A stretch of DNA of 64,000 bases. Source: Burkholderia sp. Ax-1719. Lineage in GTDB: Bacteria > Pseudomonadota > Gammaproteobacteria > Burkholderiales > Burkholderiaceae. Positions 36,446 to 45,410 of this stretch are shown here, piece by piece. A model generated the notes under the pieces. The model saw only the letters and a list, made by a program, of their open reading frames with translations. It was not told the DNA's origin and ran no database searches. A program made the translations under genes and the position numbers. Location: positions 1 through 64,000 of the forward strand of contig NZ_VWWJ01000016.1 in the NCBI RefSeq assembly GCF_011753055.1. Reading direction: 5' to 3'. The first letter of the stretch is position 1. Each line of letters opens with the position of its first letter.

Positions 36446-36874
36446 TCAATGCACCGCTTCGTCTTCCTGGCGTTCTTCGCGCGCGGCCTCGTTTGCCACC
36501 GCAACGGCCGTCGCATCCATCGCCGTATGCACCGTCTGGCGATACAGCTCGTACGCTTCTTCCGCGTAGCGAATGCGGTCGCGGCCATGCGGCGCAGGCT
36601 TGCCATCGGCGCCCATGTTCACGAACACCATCTTTTCGATCGTCAGGATGCTCTTGCGCGTGACCTTGTTGCGCACTTCGCAGCGCAGGGTGATCGACGT
36701 GCGGCCAAAGTCGGTCGCCGTGATGCCGAGTTCAATGATGTCGCCCTGACGCGCCGAACTCACGAAGTTCACTTCGGAGATGAGCTTGGTCACGACGCGC
36801 TGGTTGTCCAGCTGGCAAATCGCGTAGATGGCCGCCTCTTCGTCGATCCAGCGCAGCAGGCTGCCGCCGAACAA
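36446..36874 (-). pseudogene. Acyl-CoA thioesterase (hotdog fold), 5' end cut by the genomic island
   Basis: 142 residues with the hotdog thioesterase core LFGGSLLRWIDEEAAIYAI, the catalytic Asp/Glu region in that block and GDIIELGITATDFGRTSITL. Normal family members have about 18-20 further N-terminal residues (an RKxVxPxDLNxxGT-like lead). Here the only recognised start codon in frame is TTG 36874, inside the GGS helix region, and the upstream frame (reading back GRFDENCSLENNV) meets a stop at about 36,938 without ATG, GTG or another TTG. The sequence changes to island-like DNA at the same place. The gene is therefore probably 5'-truncated, though use of the TTG cannot be excluded. Confidence 0.7.
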
Positions 36875-37204
36875 GACATTGTTTTCCAGACTACAATTTT
36901 CGTCAAAACGTCCTAGACTCCCTTTTATGTCGAGTAATTAGGAGACTTTGTTGACGATGGCCTTTGACGACTAATCGTTGCAAGTCTTACTGCGTCGCTG
37001 GAGGCAGTCGGCGGCCAACGGTCGCGCTCCGCCTACGATCAAAGTTCATCAATCGGCAGTTCGCGCGCCGATGCATGTGGATAACTTTCGCGCACCAATA
37101 GTTTTCATGCAACGAAATGCAGATTCGATAAATAAATATTTTTAATACCGAGGCAGCCGCCGCGATCGATGGTTTCGCGGGACCGAGACTCTAAGGAGCC
37201 GGCA
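36875..37204. other. Left end of the genomic island
   Basis: About 330 bases between the truncated thioesterase and the first recombinase-operon gene. The junction lies near 36,880-36,960, where host-like coding ends. The right part turns AT-rich (GATAAATAAATATTTTTAAT near 37,126), a plausible promoter for the rightward recombinase operon. No second copy of the junction sequence was recognised elsewhere. Confidence 0.55.
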
Positions 37205-37765
37205 ATGGAAGGATTAGTGCTAACGGATGGCGGATTCAGAGCAGCCTTGGTCACAGATGACGCCGGAAGCTATCGCAGGTATAGCCTCTATTCACATTCC
37301 GACAATGTGCGAGACGCTGTGCGGTTCTCAAAGGCAGCTAGGCTATTCGTCTACAGAAAGCACAAGAGCCTCCAGTCTCGCTGCCTCAGAGCCCTTTCTT
37401 GGAGCAAACTCGCGCACTATTTTCAGACCACAAGTCCATTTGTCATACCTATCTCGGCACTTGAGTGGCCGACGGTCATCTACGAGAACTACGAACTTCA
37501 CCTTAGTTCGATGTCAGGTAACGCGCTGGGAGCCCGCTTGAGAGCATGGCAAGGAGGCATTCGGCCGATCCTTGAGTTCTTGCGCGCCGTTGAGGAACTG
37601 ATCCCTTGGCGCGTAGACGTGCGATTGGGGAAAGCATTCCGGCACATTCGGGAGGAGCCCCCCATCAGCGCGTTTCACAGCGGTAGCCCTTCCCTCGCGT
37701 CAGATCCTGACATCATCCGACTTTACGCCGTACTCCCTAAAAGAACTACGGCCGAACTGATTTGA
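37205..37765 (+). CDS. Partial duplicate of the recombinase N-terminal domain (186 residues)
   Basis: This short protein aligns with the N-terminal 170 residues of the next gene: both start M(E/D)G, share a DGGF motif, FxYR, a W-xx-VIxxYE block, RxxxWQGxxxPxLExLRxxExxIP. It has no catalytic domain. The DNA around the two starts is also repeated: GGAGCCGGCAATGGA occurs before both, 621 nt apart. ATG 37205 is supported by AAGGAG 7 nt upstream. It is either a remnant of tandem duplication or a free-standing DNA-binding/regulatory domain. Codon use and GC are lower than in the host genes to the left. Confidence 0.6.
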   Translation: MEGLVLTDGGFRAALVTDDAGSYRRYSLYSHSDNVRDAVRFSKAARLFVYRKHKSLQSRCLRALSWSKLAHYFQTTSPFVIPISALEWPTVIYENYELHLSSMSGNALGARLRAWQGGIRPILEFLRAVEELIPWRVDVRLGKAFRHIREEPPISAFHSGSPSLASDPDIIRLYAVLPKRTTAELI

Positions 37766-37825
37766 ATGAGAGCAGATGGATTATCGGCGTATATCGTCGC
37801 AAGGGACCGCTTTGGGGAGCCGGCA

Positions 37826-39874
37826 ATGGATGGATTCGAATATATAGATGGAGGCTTTAAAGTGACTGTCGTAGATGAGGCCGGACTCCCGCATCCTCAC
37901 ATACTCGGTCCTCTTTTTGACAACGGGCAACAAGCGTGGCGCGTCTTAACTGCGCTTAAGTCTTTCATCTACCGAAGCGACAGTTTCTACACACGTAATC
38001 TCGAAGCGCAAGCGCTGAGGGATTTTGTAAGATCTGCCCATGAAAAGGGCATACACTCAATGCCGACCTCGGCAAGCGGCTGGCAGACGGCGGTAATCAA
38101 AATTTATGAGCATCAAATCAGCGGACAATCGGGCAAATCTACTTTAGATACCCGCATGGCGAAATGGCAGGGAAGCACACAACCAATGCTTGAATACCTG
38201 CGCGATATTGAAAATGTAATACCCAAAAGCGTAAAAATACCGCCCAAAAGACGATATCGAAGCGTGCGGCGACCGAACTTCAGGACGGGCACCATTTGCG
38301 GTGGTGAAACCAAACAACGGAGTTCGTCCGAAGAAATAAACGAGAGCTCGGCCTTATTGTTGAATCTGGACCTCAGCCGGACCGACGCCGAATATCTTGA
38401 GAATTTTCGGGACAGGTTAATTGAGGCGCGCGCTGCTTTGGATGACGATTGCGTCGCTTACGTGACGTCGATGGCCGCGCATTTTGACTACGGGCAACGT
38501 ATCTTAGGGATGTGCTCAGAAGAGGAAGCTGATCTACTTCAGGCCTCCTACCTCACTTACCGTGAGATGCGAAAGGACCTCGAGCCAGGCAATTCCGTTG
38601 GCGCAACCGAAATCTCGCTGGCACGGGTCCTCCGCCTCTTTTTACGCGCAGAACCCAATGCAAAGCTCAAGATGATCTTTGCGAACACGCCTTGGCTCCC
38701 AAGCTGGCAGATGCTCAACTTCCCGCTGAACGCGCCACCCCCTCCCCACTCAGCACTTAGAAGTGACACGCGACGCTTCCGGTGGATGCTGGGCCTATTA
38801 GACGCAGCTGATCTTTCGATCACCCATTTCTTACTTTCAATTAGAAATCCTAAATTTAATGCGTCACCACTTTTCTATGCGAATCTGAACGACAAACATG
38901 GTCACTCATACTTTACGGTAGTTGTCGACGGGATATCTTATTCGGTAGACAAGCGCCGGGCTAAGTCACGGAAGGCAAGCACTCTAGACTCTGAGAGCAT
39001 CCTTGCCATAGAAACACTTCTTAAGATGACTAAACGCGCGCGCGATCGAATGACCGCCGGCAATCCTTTAAAAAATCTGCTGTTCTTCGCAATTGGTTAT
39101 ACGGGTGCACACGGGTTGAAGTACCAATCACTTTATTCATTTTCTGAAGATAGCGACGGCCGCTCGGTAAAGTATTTCCTGCCCAAGACGGCTGCCCTGA
39201 AGATACCACCAAAACACATCGTACCTAAAAGGCTTCGCCGAACTAATGCAGTCCTTGAATGGTTCAAGACCGGATCGATTCTTGCTGCGGCTCGAAAAAT
39301 TGGCAATACAACCAAGGTTATCATTAAACACTACATTCCTGAAGCACTTCTCAGAGCTTGGAATGTCCGCCTAATTAGACGCTTCCAAAATATCTTCTTG
39401 GCGACGGCCGCCGCCAACGAGCCCTATCTCCTCCGGGCTACCGATTTTTCCAAGCCGGCGGAACTCAAGAAGTTCATCGACGACATGCTTAGTCAGCATG
39501 CCCCTTCTAGCAGTAAGCTCGCCCGGCTAATGCACGAACGTTTCCGGCATCCCGAAAGCGTCGATCCGCGTTCTGACAAACCGAAGGCGACCGACGAAAG
39601 CTCCCTTGTCATTGGCATCACTCCGGCAACTCTTGCGGCTCTCTATGCCTATCGGGATCTAGCCTACGAAAAAGGCATCGCGTGCATGACAACAGGAAAA
39701 CCAAAGCCCGGCGACATCTTGCCTGAGGCCATTATCGACCTCGCCGACCTGCTAGACACACGCATCCGTGATCATCACGATCCGAGCTTTCGCGCGGCAC
39801 ATCGGGAAGCCGAGTTTTTGACGCCAAAAATCATCGAAAGCATGCGCGAAGGCGTTCGCGCCACATTTGGGTAA
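37826..39874 (+). CDS. Large tyrosine-recombinase-like protein with degenerate active site (GInt-type)
   Basis: A 682-residue protein. ATG 37826 is chosen because a GGGGAG site precedes it and it matches the start of the upstream duplicate; the open frame begins at 37766. The C-terminal region has the layout of a phage-integrase catalytic domain: a TGAHGLKYQSL block where the first Arg normally sits (TGLRxxE), a basic LRRTNAVLEW helix, GNTTKVIIKHYI in place of GHxxxxxTxxYY. The first Arg and the GH motif are therefore altered, while the Tyr is kept. It is the first large gene of a recombinase operon and overlaps the frame of the next gene. Likely an accessory or structural recombinase subunit. 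Confidence 0.65.
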   Translation: MDGFEYIDGGFKVTVVDEAGLPHPHILGPLFDNGQQAWRVLTALKSFIYRSDSFYTRNLEAQALRDFVRSAHEKGIHSMPTSASGWQTAVIKIYEHQISGQSGKSTLDTRMAKWQGSTQPMLEYLRDIENVIPKSVKIPPKRRYRSVRRPNFRTGTICGGETKQRSSSEEINESSALLLNLDLSRTDAEYLENFRDRLIEARAALDDDCVAYVTSMAAHFDYGQRILGMCSEEEADLLQASYLTYREMRKDLEPGNSVGATEISLARVLRLFLRAEPNAKLKMIFANTPWLPSWQMLNFPLNAPPPPHSALRSDTRRFRWMLGLLDAADLSITHFLLSIRNPKFNASPLFYANLNDKHGHSYFTVVVDGISYSVDKRRAKSRKASTLDSESILAIETLLKMTKRARDRMTAGNPLKNLLFFAIGYTGAHGLKYQSLYSFSEDSDGRSVKYFLPKTAALKIPPKHIVPKRLRRTNAVLEWFKTGSILAAARKIGNTTKVIIKHYIPEALLRAWNVRLIRRFQNIFLATAAANEPYLLRATDFSKPAELKKFIDDMLSQHAPSSSKLARLMHERFRHPESVDPRSDKPKATDESSLVIGITPATLAALYAYRDLAYEKGIACMTTGKPKPGDILPEAIIDLADLLDTRIRDHHDPSFRAAHREAEFLTPKIIESMREGVRATFG

Positions 39875-39887
39875 CGGAGAACGAGCC

Positions 39888-42038
39888 ATGCGCCGTCGTC
39901 CGCAATCTGCACTAAGAAGTGAGGCAACTATCTTGGCAGAGTTGCTCGAAGAGGCACATGCTCTAAAGACCATAGAGGTGCGCACTTGGACTGCGCCATG
40001 GTTGCTCTCGCCGATACATGACCCGGTTTGGCGTCTGAGGACGGATGATAGCGTTCTGATAGATGGCGAATGGCGTGCCGTGATCACCATTGACTGGGAC
40101 GACAAGCTTCCCGATGGATCCAAGCTCACAGACGAATGTAATCAGCGATACCTTGAGTTTCTCCAACGATCCGCATTTTTGCTAAGGGAAGAGATTCTGG
40201 ACATACGAGCAAGCAGCACCCACGCCATTCACATTTCTATCCTGAAGGCGCTTACACATTGGATTTTTTCGCAATCAAATCGCTTCTCCCCGGCTGAACA
40301 CGGTTTTTCGAAGGTTGACGCATCGGGAATTCACGATTTCATGAAAAAATACATTGCCGGTGGATTATTCGAGGTCGGCGATTATGGCGCTAAATTCTTG
40401 AAGTCCATTGACAAAGAATTGTATTCAAAATGGAACGCGTTGCGCCCAAAACCATCCATTAGAGTTCTTCCAAAAGATATTGTCGATTCGATCTGCAAAA
40501 AACTCGACTACCTTGGATTCTACAGCGTTACCGAGGGGATTGGACCTAATTCTGGATTGAAATATGTTGATCGGACTAAAGTCGCTGAATTGATGCAAGC
40601 GGACGTCTCCGTCATGAAAATTCCGGGCGCAAGTGTATTCTTCCGTCAGTTTGAACCCGAGTACATTAAAAAATTCGGTCGACTAATGGTGCGCGTCGCA
40701 CAGATAAATCATAAGTTTCTTTCCCACAGGACCTATACCATTGATCAGGTAAACTCCAACAAACCGACAAAACAAATCGCCCATACCATTACTACAATTC
40801 GATGTCTAGAGGCACTTTCGGAGACGTTACCACTTAGCTTGAGACCGCTTGCGGCATCAAGCTTGAAATCACCACTGAATCGCTATCTGAGAGATTCTGA
40901 TCCCGGCGACCACACACCTTGGATTCCACTCGAGACGTCCTTCGTGTACCTCAACGAATCACTACGCTGGATCCTCGAGTACGGGGAGCCTCTTGTAGAT
41001 TTTTATCTCAAAGCATCAAAATATTTTAAAGAAAGCAGCTTATTGATATCTGGTTCACCCATGGAGCGAATAGAAGCCCGTGAACTATGGACGCAGGAAA
41101 ACATGCCGGAAAAGCTTAAATCTGCTGGCATAACAGGATGGTCCAGTTTCCGAAAAACCAGAATTCATGGCACCGCGCCTTTCCCGATAACAAAGGCGAT
41201 GACTATTTTTCTCGGCGCTTGCATCTACATTATCTCCGGCGTTCTTCCGGCAAGAATTGATGAGATCGTGTCACTGGAGAAAACCTGTATTAGCTTTACC
41301 GATGGCGATGGGTTTTGGTTGCGCAAGCGACGCGGAAAGGCTGTCGAGAATGATCAGCATCATTCCATGGATGTCCCTGTTCCACAAGTGGTTGCAACGG
41401 CAATAGGTCTGCTTATCCGTATAGGTGTGAAATCGAGGGAGTTCGTATCCGGATATAAAGAGCTCAACCAAAAATTCCTGTTCTATTTACCTATATTTCA
41501 CTCCCTTGAAACACAAGCCATCAAAAGACGTGACGACAAATCAATCCAATATGCTTTAGATATCTTTTGTGATCATATCGGGCTCCCGCCTGACGAGCTT
41601 GGTCGACGGTGGTATGTGCGCATCCATGAAAACCGAAAGGCATTCCTTCTATCATTTGTCTGGTATTTCAAAAGTTCGTCTTTGGATGCAGCCAGATGGC
41701 TAGCTGGACATACCGACCCCAATCACATCCTTGCCTACATCAAAGCAAACATCCCGGGCGAAGAAATATCAGAGCTTGAGGCAGATTTCCTAGCCGAGAT
41801 GCTCTGGGATTTCGGCATTTCACCCAGTAGAAAACCTGAAGTCAGAAACATCAGCGCCCTCTATCGTAGAGTCAAAGCTCACTTTCACGTTCGCGAGATT
41901 AGCGAAGTGAACCAGAAAGAATTAAACGACTACCTCGAATACTCTCTTTTCGAAGGAAAAATTCACATCGACGTAATAAACCTCATCACAAGAACCGGAA
42001 AGCAGAAAATTGCTCTTCGGTTTCGGATTTCCAAGTAA
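39888..42038 (+). CDS. Large tyrosine recombinase with complete catalytic set (GInt-type)
   Basis: A 716-residue protein whose C-terminal domain has every expected catalytic element: Arg I in VLPARIDEIVSL, a beta-hairpin Lys in LRKRRGKAV, HxxR in IHENRKAFLL, and LAGHTDPNHILAYIKA, giving the second His and the nucleophilic Tyr. The N-terminal 430 residues are unlike standard integrases and probably bind the island ends. ATG 39888 has CGGAGAA upstream and lies 13 nt after the previous stop. Together with the flanking genes it forms the mobility module of the island. Large recombinases in operons of this kind are known from GInt islands and, more distantly, Tn554. Confidence 0.8.
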   Translation: MRRRPQSALRSEATILAELLEEAHALKTIEVRTWTAPWLLSPIHDPVWRLRTDDSVLIDGEWRAVITIDWDDKLPDGSKLTDECNQRYLEFLQRSAFLLREEILDIRASSTHAIHISILKALTHWIFSQSNRFSPAEHGFSKVDASGIHDFMKKYIAGGLFEVGDYGAKFLKSIDKELYSKWNALRPKPSIRVLPKDIVDSICKKLDYLGFYSVTEGIGPNSGLKYVDRTKVAELMQADVSVMKIPGASVFFRQFEPEYIKKFGRLMVRVAQINHKFLSHRTYTIDQVNSNKPTKQIAHTITTIRCLEALSETLPLSLRPLAASSLKSPLNRYLRDSDPGDHTPWIPLETSFVYLNESLRWILEYGEPLVDFYLKASKYFKESSLLISGSPMERIEARELWTQENMPEKLKSAGITGWSSFRKTRIHGTAPFPITKAMTIFLGACIYIISGVLPARIDEIVSLEKTCISFTDGDGFWLRKRRGKAVENDQHHSMDVPVPQVVATAIGLLIRIGVKSREFVSGYKELNQKFLFYLPIFHSLETQAIKRRDDKSIQYALDIFCDHIGLPPDELGRRWYVRIHENRKAFLLSFVWYFKSSSLDAARWLAGHTDPNHILAYIKANIPGEEISELEADFLAEMLWDFGISPSRKPEVRNISALYRRVKAHFHVREISEVNQKELNDYLEYSLFEGKIHIDVINLITRTGKQKIALRFRISK

Positions 42039-42073
42039 ATATCTCAGTGCTTCAAGATGTCAAAGGATAGGCC

Positions 42074-42610
42074 ATGAAATCCCATCGACCATCAGCGAGA
42101 GCCATAAACAGTGCGCGAAATTTATGGGTCCAACTCACCGCAGCAACAGACTCAATCAACCCTCCTCGTGCGCTCTTAAACGCTTGCGCTACGCAAGAAT
42201 CACTGGCAGCGTTCGAGTCTGAAGAAAAGGAGATACGGCCGCTCGCCTTGAATACATTGAAGTCTGCCGCAGAGCTAGCTGTAGAAAACGGCGGATGGCA
42301 TGCAATGAATGATTTGCGGATGCGACTGTTTCTTCGCGCCATCGCACACAACTATCCAGAGCGAAGAAGCCGACGCGGCCTGGGATTTCAGCTGCGCACA
42401 AAGAAGGACGAAATCGCGATCTTGAACGATCGATACCAGCATCTCTTACGTAGCAGGGCCACCCTACTTCAGGCTTACTCCGATATTGTTGACTTGCTCA
42501 AGACCTATCGAACACTAAGTCCCAATCTCTCTGACCGCCTAAAGCGCCACGAGGCTATGTTTGACATCAAACTGCTTTCCGAAGCGGGAGGAACCGATGA
42601 GAAGAAGTGA
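42074..42610 (+). CDS. Small helical partner of the recombinase operon
   Basis: A 178-residue basic, mostly helical protein. It has no catalytic motif; the middle (MNDLRMRLFLRAIAHNYPERRSRR) could be a DNA-binding segment, and the C-terminal part (LLRSRATLLQAYSDIVDLLKTY) looks like a coiled coil. Its position inside the recombinase operon suggests a role like TnpC of Tn554 or GinD of GInt islands, small proteins needed for integration or its orientation. The order here (small gene third) differs from the textbook order of those elements. Its end overlaps the start of the next recombinase by 14 nt. Confidence 0.6.
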   Translation: MKSHRPSARAINSARNLWVQLTAATDSINPPRALLNACATQESLAAFESEEKEIRPLALNTLKSAAELAVENGGWHAMNDLRMRLFLRAIAHNYPERRSRRGLGFQLRTKKDEIAILNDRYQHLLRSRATLLQAYSDIVDLLKTYRTLSPNLSDRLKRHEAMFDIKLLSEAGGTDEKK

Positions 42611-44168
42611 AGAACATGGAACCCGGGACGGCGAATCAACCAGTCGTCAACTGTTCACCGTTGTTCGAGACGTACATCTTATAGAGTATCCATCTTTTGA
42701 CAATGACAGCGGAATCTATGACACTTCGACGACTAGACGCGCGGACGCGCTGGTCTTTATGCGATGGCCAAATGGGCAACCCTGTCTCGAGATAGAACTC
42801 TATCTATTGTCACTCGCAGAGAATGGCGCCAGACTGGACAGAAACGGCGGCTCCGTTCGACAAGAAGCCGTTAAGCTCTCTCCCCTCGTAAGGTTTTGCT
42901 ATAAGAACGGCTTAAATTTTTGGGATATTTGGTCTGATCATTTTCAACGCTTTATCGATGAATTAAAGGACGAAATCAAGCCAGATGGAAGAAAAGCGCG
43001 TGAACTCAACCAAGTACTTGAGATCTCAGACTCCTGCATTCGCTTCTTGACTTGGTTACAAGAGTCACTCCTTCCCCATCGCACCATCGTAGACGTAAAA
43101 GGCAAACCTCATCAGATTCTATTAAAACTCAAAAAAACGAAGGATCAGCGCACGGGTCGGACGTACACCTCCTACCATTTCTTCGGAAATCCGCCATCCT
43201 CTACTCGACAATTGAAAACTCCGATGCCTAAAGAGAGCATCGATAAGCTTTTTGACGCGATCACAAAGAAGTATGACATTGAGAACTGCCATCCTCGGCT
43301 AAGGCGTAGATTCCAGAACGAAGATGCGTTAAGAAAGTATCTCGAATTTCAACGAGCCACCTGGGATGGAGTGCTGACTGTATGTTTGGCCTTCGGATGC
43401 AGGCCAGCCGAGGTATCTACGATGAGTCGAACCAAGAATCTCGAGAAAATGGGTTCGGATAAGAAACTCGTTCTTGCAACTATGAAGCAAAAGAAGGGGG
43501 CCGAACGTGAAGTCCCCGTCACTATGAACATCGTCATCAAGCTCGCGGTATACGAACGAAAATATCGCTCAGAGATGCTCGATCAACTACGCACTGCCGG
43601 GAAGAACCCCAATCCGAGCGATTTCCTTTTTTTGAATACCCTTGGTAATCCGCTAACCAAAGAGACACTTACTAGGCAATTCGAGAGACTTTGCCGATAC
43701 GCTGATATAAACGAACGGGCTTGTTTAAGCATGTTCCGACATCGCGCGATCACAAGTCTCGTAGCAATTCATCTAAAGGAGTTCTGCTCCCCTCGATTGG
43801 ACATCGCTATGCAGGCACTAAACGATGCGGACTACTCCACAATACTCGCCAAGGTAGCATCAATCACAGGGCACTTAAACCCAGAAAGTCTGCGCGACTA
43901 TATCCATCTTGCCTGGGACGAACTGGGTGCATTCGACCCTGTCGACGCCGCTACCAAGCTCAGTGCGATGTTGCTCACACTCGTAAATGACCTCACCTTC
44001 CGCGTGAAAAAGGTCGAGCGTGCCCCGGCAAAAGAGCAAGCGGCAGCTCTCCAAGACTCATTTCACTTGATTCGAGAATCGGAGAAGGAGATGCGTGAAT
44101 TGTTAGATTTGTCTCAACGAGTGAAGGCCAATCCGGGAGCGCTGTTTGAGCATACAGCGGCTCGATGA
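42597..44168 (+). CDS. Tyrosine recombinase, third of the operon
   Basis: A 523-residue protein from ATG 42597, preceded by GGGAGG 7 nt upstream and overlapping the small gene. Catalytic elements in the C-terminal half: Arg I in FGCRPAEVSTM, Lys in MKQKKGAEREVPV, SMFRHRAIT at the HxxRH block (Ser replaces the first His, Arg and second His kept), TGHLNPESLRDYIHL with His and Tyr. The enzyme is likely active. A C-terminal extension of about 90 residues is helical. An inverted repeat starts at the stop codon. Confidence 0.78.
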   Translation: MRRSEEHGTRDGESTSRQLFTVVRDVHLIEYPSFDNDSGIYDTSTTRRADALVFMRWPNGQPCLEIELYLLSLAENGARLDRNGGSVRQEAVKLSPLVRFCYKNGLNFWDIWSDHFQRFIDELKDEIKPDGRKARELNQVLEISDSCIRFLTWLQESLLPHRTIVDVKGKPHQILLKLKKTKDQRTGRTYTSYHFFGNPPSSTRQLKTPMPKESIDKLFDAITKKYDIENCHPRLRRRFQNEDALRKYLEFQRATWDGVLTVCLAFGCRPAEVSTMSRTKNLEKMGSDKKLVLATMKQKKGAEREVPVTMNIVIKLAVYERKYRSEMLDQLRTAGKNPNPSDFLFLNTLGNPLTKETLTRQFERLCRYADINERACLSMFRHRAITSLVAIHLKEFCSPRLDIAMQALNDADYSTILAKVASITGHLNPESLRDYIHLAWDELGAFDPVDAATKLSAMLLTLVNDLTFRVKKVERAPAKEQAAALQDSFHLIRESEKEMRELLDLSQRVKANPGALFEHTAAR

Positions 44169-44199
44169 TTCCGCGATCGATGTCACGATCGACGGAATC
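44167..44199. repeat. Imperfect inverted repeat at the end of the recombinase operon
   Basis: GATTCCGCGATCGA (44167-44180) faces CGATCGACGGAATC (44186-44199). The arms match at GATTCCG and CGATCG with one offset base. There is no T tract, so it could be a recombinase-related site or a weak terminator. Confidence 0.5.
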
Positions 44200-44361
44200 A
44201 TCCAACGGGAGGCCCTACGGTATTTGTGCACGCACGAGGTGCCTCACGGTATGGGTGGAGGATACCTCTGGAATCAGAGGCATCTAGCGTTTCCGGAAGC
44301 GGCATCGGCGCTTCTGTGCGCTGGCGATTCAAGACCGCGCGCGATCGTAAGACTACTGCCC

Positions 44362-45357
44362 TCAGGGAAAGAGCATATAAGGAGGCTTCGTATAACGCTG
44401 CCCCTTTGTCAACCCAGTCGTGTCGAGCCCGTAGCTGCGAAGTATCCAGCGAGACTCGCCGCCCGGTTCTCCGCCTACGTCGCTGCGCCCATGCAAAGCC
44501 AGGCGATTATTGACGAGCAAGATGTCGCCCGGTTCGACAACAACCGACTTACAGTGCTGATGACATGCAGCGGCAAACGCGTCGTTGGCGGCAGCAGCCG
44601 CTGGCTGTTCGTCAGTGTCGACAGAGATGCTGCTGTGGCTATAACGAACCCAAGTTTCGTTGCCAACGTCCAGCAGAATCTCCGCGTCGTCGACGCCATG
44701 TTCCTCTCCAAGAATGAGCTTCATTCCTGAAATAAAAGTGCTTTGCGAACGAATACCGAACTGCTGCTTCTTCAGTTCTTCAATCTGTTCGTCGGAGAGG
44801 TCCGCCAGCACACCAGTCATTGGCATCACAGTCGTGCGAACGCTATCGGGATTGCGCAGGCCTGTAAGGCAGACGAAGTCCGGCGAGGGAGCGATGTCTG
44901 GATTGTCCGGGTCGAAGTGCCCTCGAAACGGAAAGGTTACTGCGTCGGTGTGCCCACGCATGCCACCCTTCGACTTTTCGACATTCCGCCCTTCGCCGGG
45001 AAGAACAACGAGGTTCACAAACAACTCGCCATCATTCTCGCAACCGTAGGACACCGTTTCCATGCCGAGCGCACCCAAAGCGATGATCGCTGAAACGCGA
45101 GCAATCAAAGTACCCGCAGCGGCCGGGACCGAGATGAAGCCCTGTGGCGTGGGTGGCAATTCTCCCTGAACGAATACCTTCGGCAGCAACGCGAACGGCT
45201 CGCCGAGGATACTCTCAATCAGCGCATCAAAGCCTTGCCCGGCGCCCTTTTCATAGGCTTCCCTGACCGCATCGGACAATTCAGCAACCAGCTTTGCAGG
45301 CATGCGCAACGCATCGTTCACCTGCTCGGGAGTTTGGTTCTTCCACCAGGCGTCCAC
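44362..45357 (-). CDS. TauD/TfdA-clade Fe(II)/2-oxoglutarate dioxygenase (VioC/AsnO/clavaminate synthase-like)
   Basis: A 331-residue protein with the facial triad: HxD in MRGHTDAVTF, distal His in NRLALHGRSD, and the 2-oxoglutarate-binding Arg in SRWILRSYG. The LTGLRNPDSV and FISGMK segments recall enzymes that hydroxylate free amino acids (VioC on arginine, AsnO on asparagine) or clavaminate synthase. The substrate here is unknown. The only usual start codon after the upstream stop is GTG 45357. It is divergent from the RHH regulator, sharing a 127-nt region with the 11-bp repeats, and has no biosynthetic neighbours, so it is probably a stand-alone cargo gene. Confidence 0.8.
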   Translation of the reverse strand: MDAWWKNQTPEQVNDALRMPAKLVAELSDAVREAYEKGAGQGFDALIESILGEPFALLPKVFVQGELPPTPQGFISVPAAAGTLIARVSAIIALGALGMETVSYGCENDGELFVNLVVLPGEGRNVEKSKGGMRGHTDAVTFPFRGHFDPDNPDIAPSPDFVCLTGLRNPDSVRTTVMPMTGVLADLSDEQIEELKKQQFGIRSQSTFISGMKLILGEEHGVDDAEILLDVGNETWVRYSHSSISVDTDEQPAAAAANDAFAAACHQHCKSVVVEPGDILLVNNRLALHGRSDVGGEPGGESRWILRSYGLDTTGLTKGQRYTKPPYMLFP

Positions 45358-45410
45358 GACTGCCCGAACGGCGGCTGCGTATTCAGCGGAAATCAGATAG
45401 CCCCCGGGGA

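Noticed and set aside
44146-44730. 194-codon rightward frame overlapping the end of the dioxygenase gene
   Set aside because: Antisense to a gene with an intact HxD...H...R triad; starts inside the last recombinase gene without a ribosome-binding site.
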